6,551 bases of DNA from Clostridia bacterium (lineage in GTDB: Bacteria; Bacillota; Clostridia; Oscillospirales; QAMX01): NCBI GenBank assembly GCA_017547975.1, contig JAFYNU010000218.1:1-6551 (forward strand), written 5' to 3'. The position numbers and the translations under genes were made by a program. The notes under the pieces are model-generated. The model saw nothing but the letters and a program-made list of their open reading frames with translations. It ran no database searches and was not told where the DNA came from. This document shows positions 5,617 to 6,551 of the stretch, in pieces. The first letter of the stretch is position 1, and every line of letters begins with the position of its first letter.

Positions 5617-6542
5617 TGTATCGTTTTCTCCTTAATGGGATGTCCGTTAAAGTATGCACTGGCGGGCATGCGTTTTTTGCCGGCGGGCTGTACTTCCCCA
5701 ATGGAAAGCAGTTCTCCATTGCCACAGGCCACGATCAGGCCCTTTTTGCCCGCTTCTACTACGGTACCGGGAATCATATCGGTCTTGCTGCCGCAAAGAG
5801 TCGGCGCAAACAGCTTGAGTTTTACGCCATCGATGGTTCCTTCTGCGCAGGGCCATGGATCGCATCCGCGGATTCTCGCACTGACCAGATAGGCAGATTC
5901 GTTCCAATCGATTACACCATCTTCCTTACTCATCATGGAAGCATAGGTTTGGAGGGATTCATCCTGCTTCTTAGGCATAACCTGCCCCGCTTCCACCGCT
6001 CGCAGGGCTTCCACCATCAGGGGTGCTCCCGCGTTTGCCAGCTTTTGGGTGAGGGTTTCGGTGGTATCATCCGGGGCAATGGGCACCACGGTATGCATCA
6101 GCATATCGCCGGTATCAATGCCCTTTTCCATATACATAATGGTAACGCCGGTCTGCTTCTCCCCTGCCATGATGGCCCGCTGAATGGGAGCGGCACCCCG
6201 GTACTTGGGAAGCAGGGAGGCGTGTACGTTGATGCAACGGTATTTGGGATATTCCAGTACGTAGGTCGGCAGGATTTTACCGTATGCCACTACCACAATG
6301 ACGTCGGGATCCAGTTCTTCCAAAAGGGGCTTGATGGCTTCTCCCCGCAGGGTCTCGGGCTGATACACGTTCAATCCCTTTTCCAAAGCCAAAACCTTCA
6401 CGTCGGAAGGTGTACTTTTCATGCCGCGGTTACGGGACTTATCCGGCTGGGTCAAAACACCCACCACATCATGCCCGGCGGTCAGGATTTCTTCCAGAAC
6501 CCGTGCGGCGATGGCTGGGGTGCCCATAAAGAGAACCTTCAT
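5613..6542 (-). CDS. fmt: Methionyl-tRNA formyltransferase
   Basis: Fmt transfers a formyl group from 10-formyl-tetrahydrofolate to initiator Met-tRNA, enabling bacterial translation initiation in the cytoplasm. The 309-residue protein is full length. It opens with KVLFMGTPAIAA, has QPDKSRNRG (32-40, the loop that contacts the tRNA acceptor) and the signature INVHASLLPKYRGAAPIQ at 104-121. The catalytic set is N105, H107 and D143 (GIDTGDML), one position off the Escherichia coli N106/H108/D144. The C-terminal OB-fold domain (about 205-309) includes DGVIDW (208-213) and ARIRGCDPWP (222-231). The ATG at 6540-6542 is preceded by GGAAG near the window edge. It is the first visible gene of the cluster; def (peptide deformylase) is its usual upstream partner and would lie outside the window. 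It overlaps rsmB by 4 bases. Confidence 0.97.
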   Translation of the reverse strand: MKVLFMGTPAIAARVLEEILTAGHDVVGVLTQPDKSRNRGMKSTPSDVKVLALEKGLNVYQPETLRGEAIKPLLEELDPDVIVVVAYGKILPTYVLEYPKYRCINVHASLLPKYRGAAPIQRAIMAGEKQTGVTIMYMEKGIDTGDMLMHTVVPIAPDDTTETLTQKLANAGAPLMVEALRAVEAGQVMPKKQDESLQTYASMMSKEDGVIDWNESAYLVSARIRGCDPWPCAEGTIDGVKLKLFAPTLCGSKTDMIPGTVVEAGKKGLIVACGNGELLSIGEVQPAGKKRMPASAYFNGHPIKEKTIQ

Positions 6543-6551
6543 TCTTCTTCC

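Overview
The window reads as chromosomal DNA of a Gram-positive anaerobe of the Clostridia, possibly an Oscillospirales-like gut bacterium. Supporting signs are the fmt-rsmB-rlmN order, strong AAGGAG-type ribosome binding sites, consensus sigma-A promoters, a lysine (L-box) riboswitch and intrinsic terminators with T-tracts. G+C looks roughly balanced. All genes lie on the minus strand, so the layout below runs from right to left. The taxonomic call is inference only.

Right part (6542 to about 2495): a tightly packed housekeeping cluster. It holds fmt (methionyl-tRNA formyltransferase), rsmB (16S rRNA m5C967 methyltransferase), rlmN (23S rRNA m2A2503 radical-SAM methyltransferase) and a calcineurin-like metallophosphoesterase. 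fmt/rsmB and rsmB/rlmN each overlap by ATGA, and rlmN and the phosphoesterase are 3 bases apart. The first three serve translation initiation and rRNA modification. The phosphoesterase frame is cut by an in-frame TGA where relatives normally have the Gly of a V-S-R-G-L-G motif, and the conserved C-terminal sequence continues in frame beyond it.

Middle (2410 to 2239): a small 42-codon gene with a strong ribosome binding site encodes a Gly/Ala-rich YtxH-like membrane peptide. It is followed by a hairpin terminator with a UUCG-type tetraloop that closes the transcription unit.

Left-middle (2197 to 178): a consensus promoter starts a leader of about 290 nt. The leader carries a full lysine riboswitch aptamer, then an intrinsic terminator, then an NhaC-superfamily membrane transporter with its own terminator. 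Because of the riboswitch, the transporter is better read as a lysine importer (LysW type) than as a generic Na+/H+ antiporter. An exact 10-base copy of the terminator's 3' arm lies inside the aptamer, which suggests how the switch may work.

Left edge (167 to 1): another promoter and ribosome binding site lead into the first 35 codons of a gene that runs off the window, possibly a large glycoside-hydrolase-like protein. I saw no mobile elements, CRISPR arrays, tRNAs or rRNAs.
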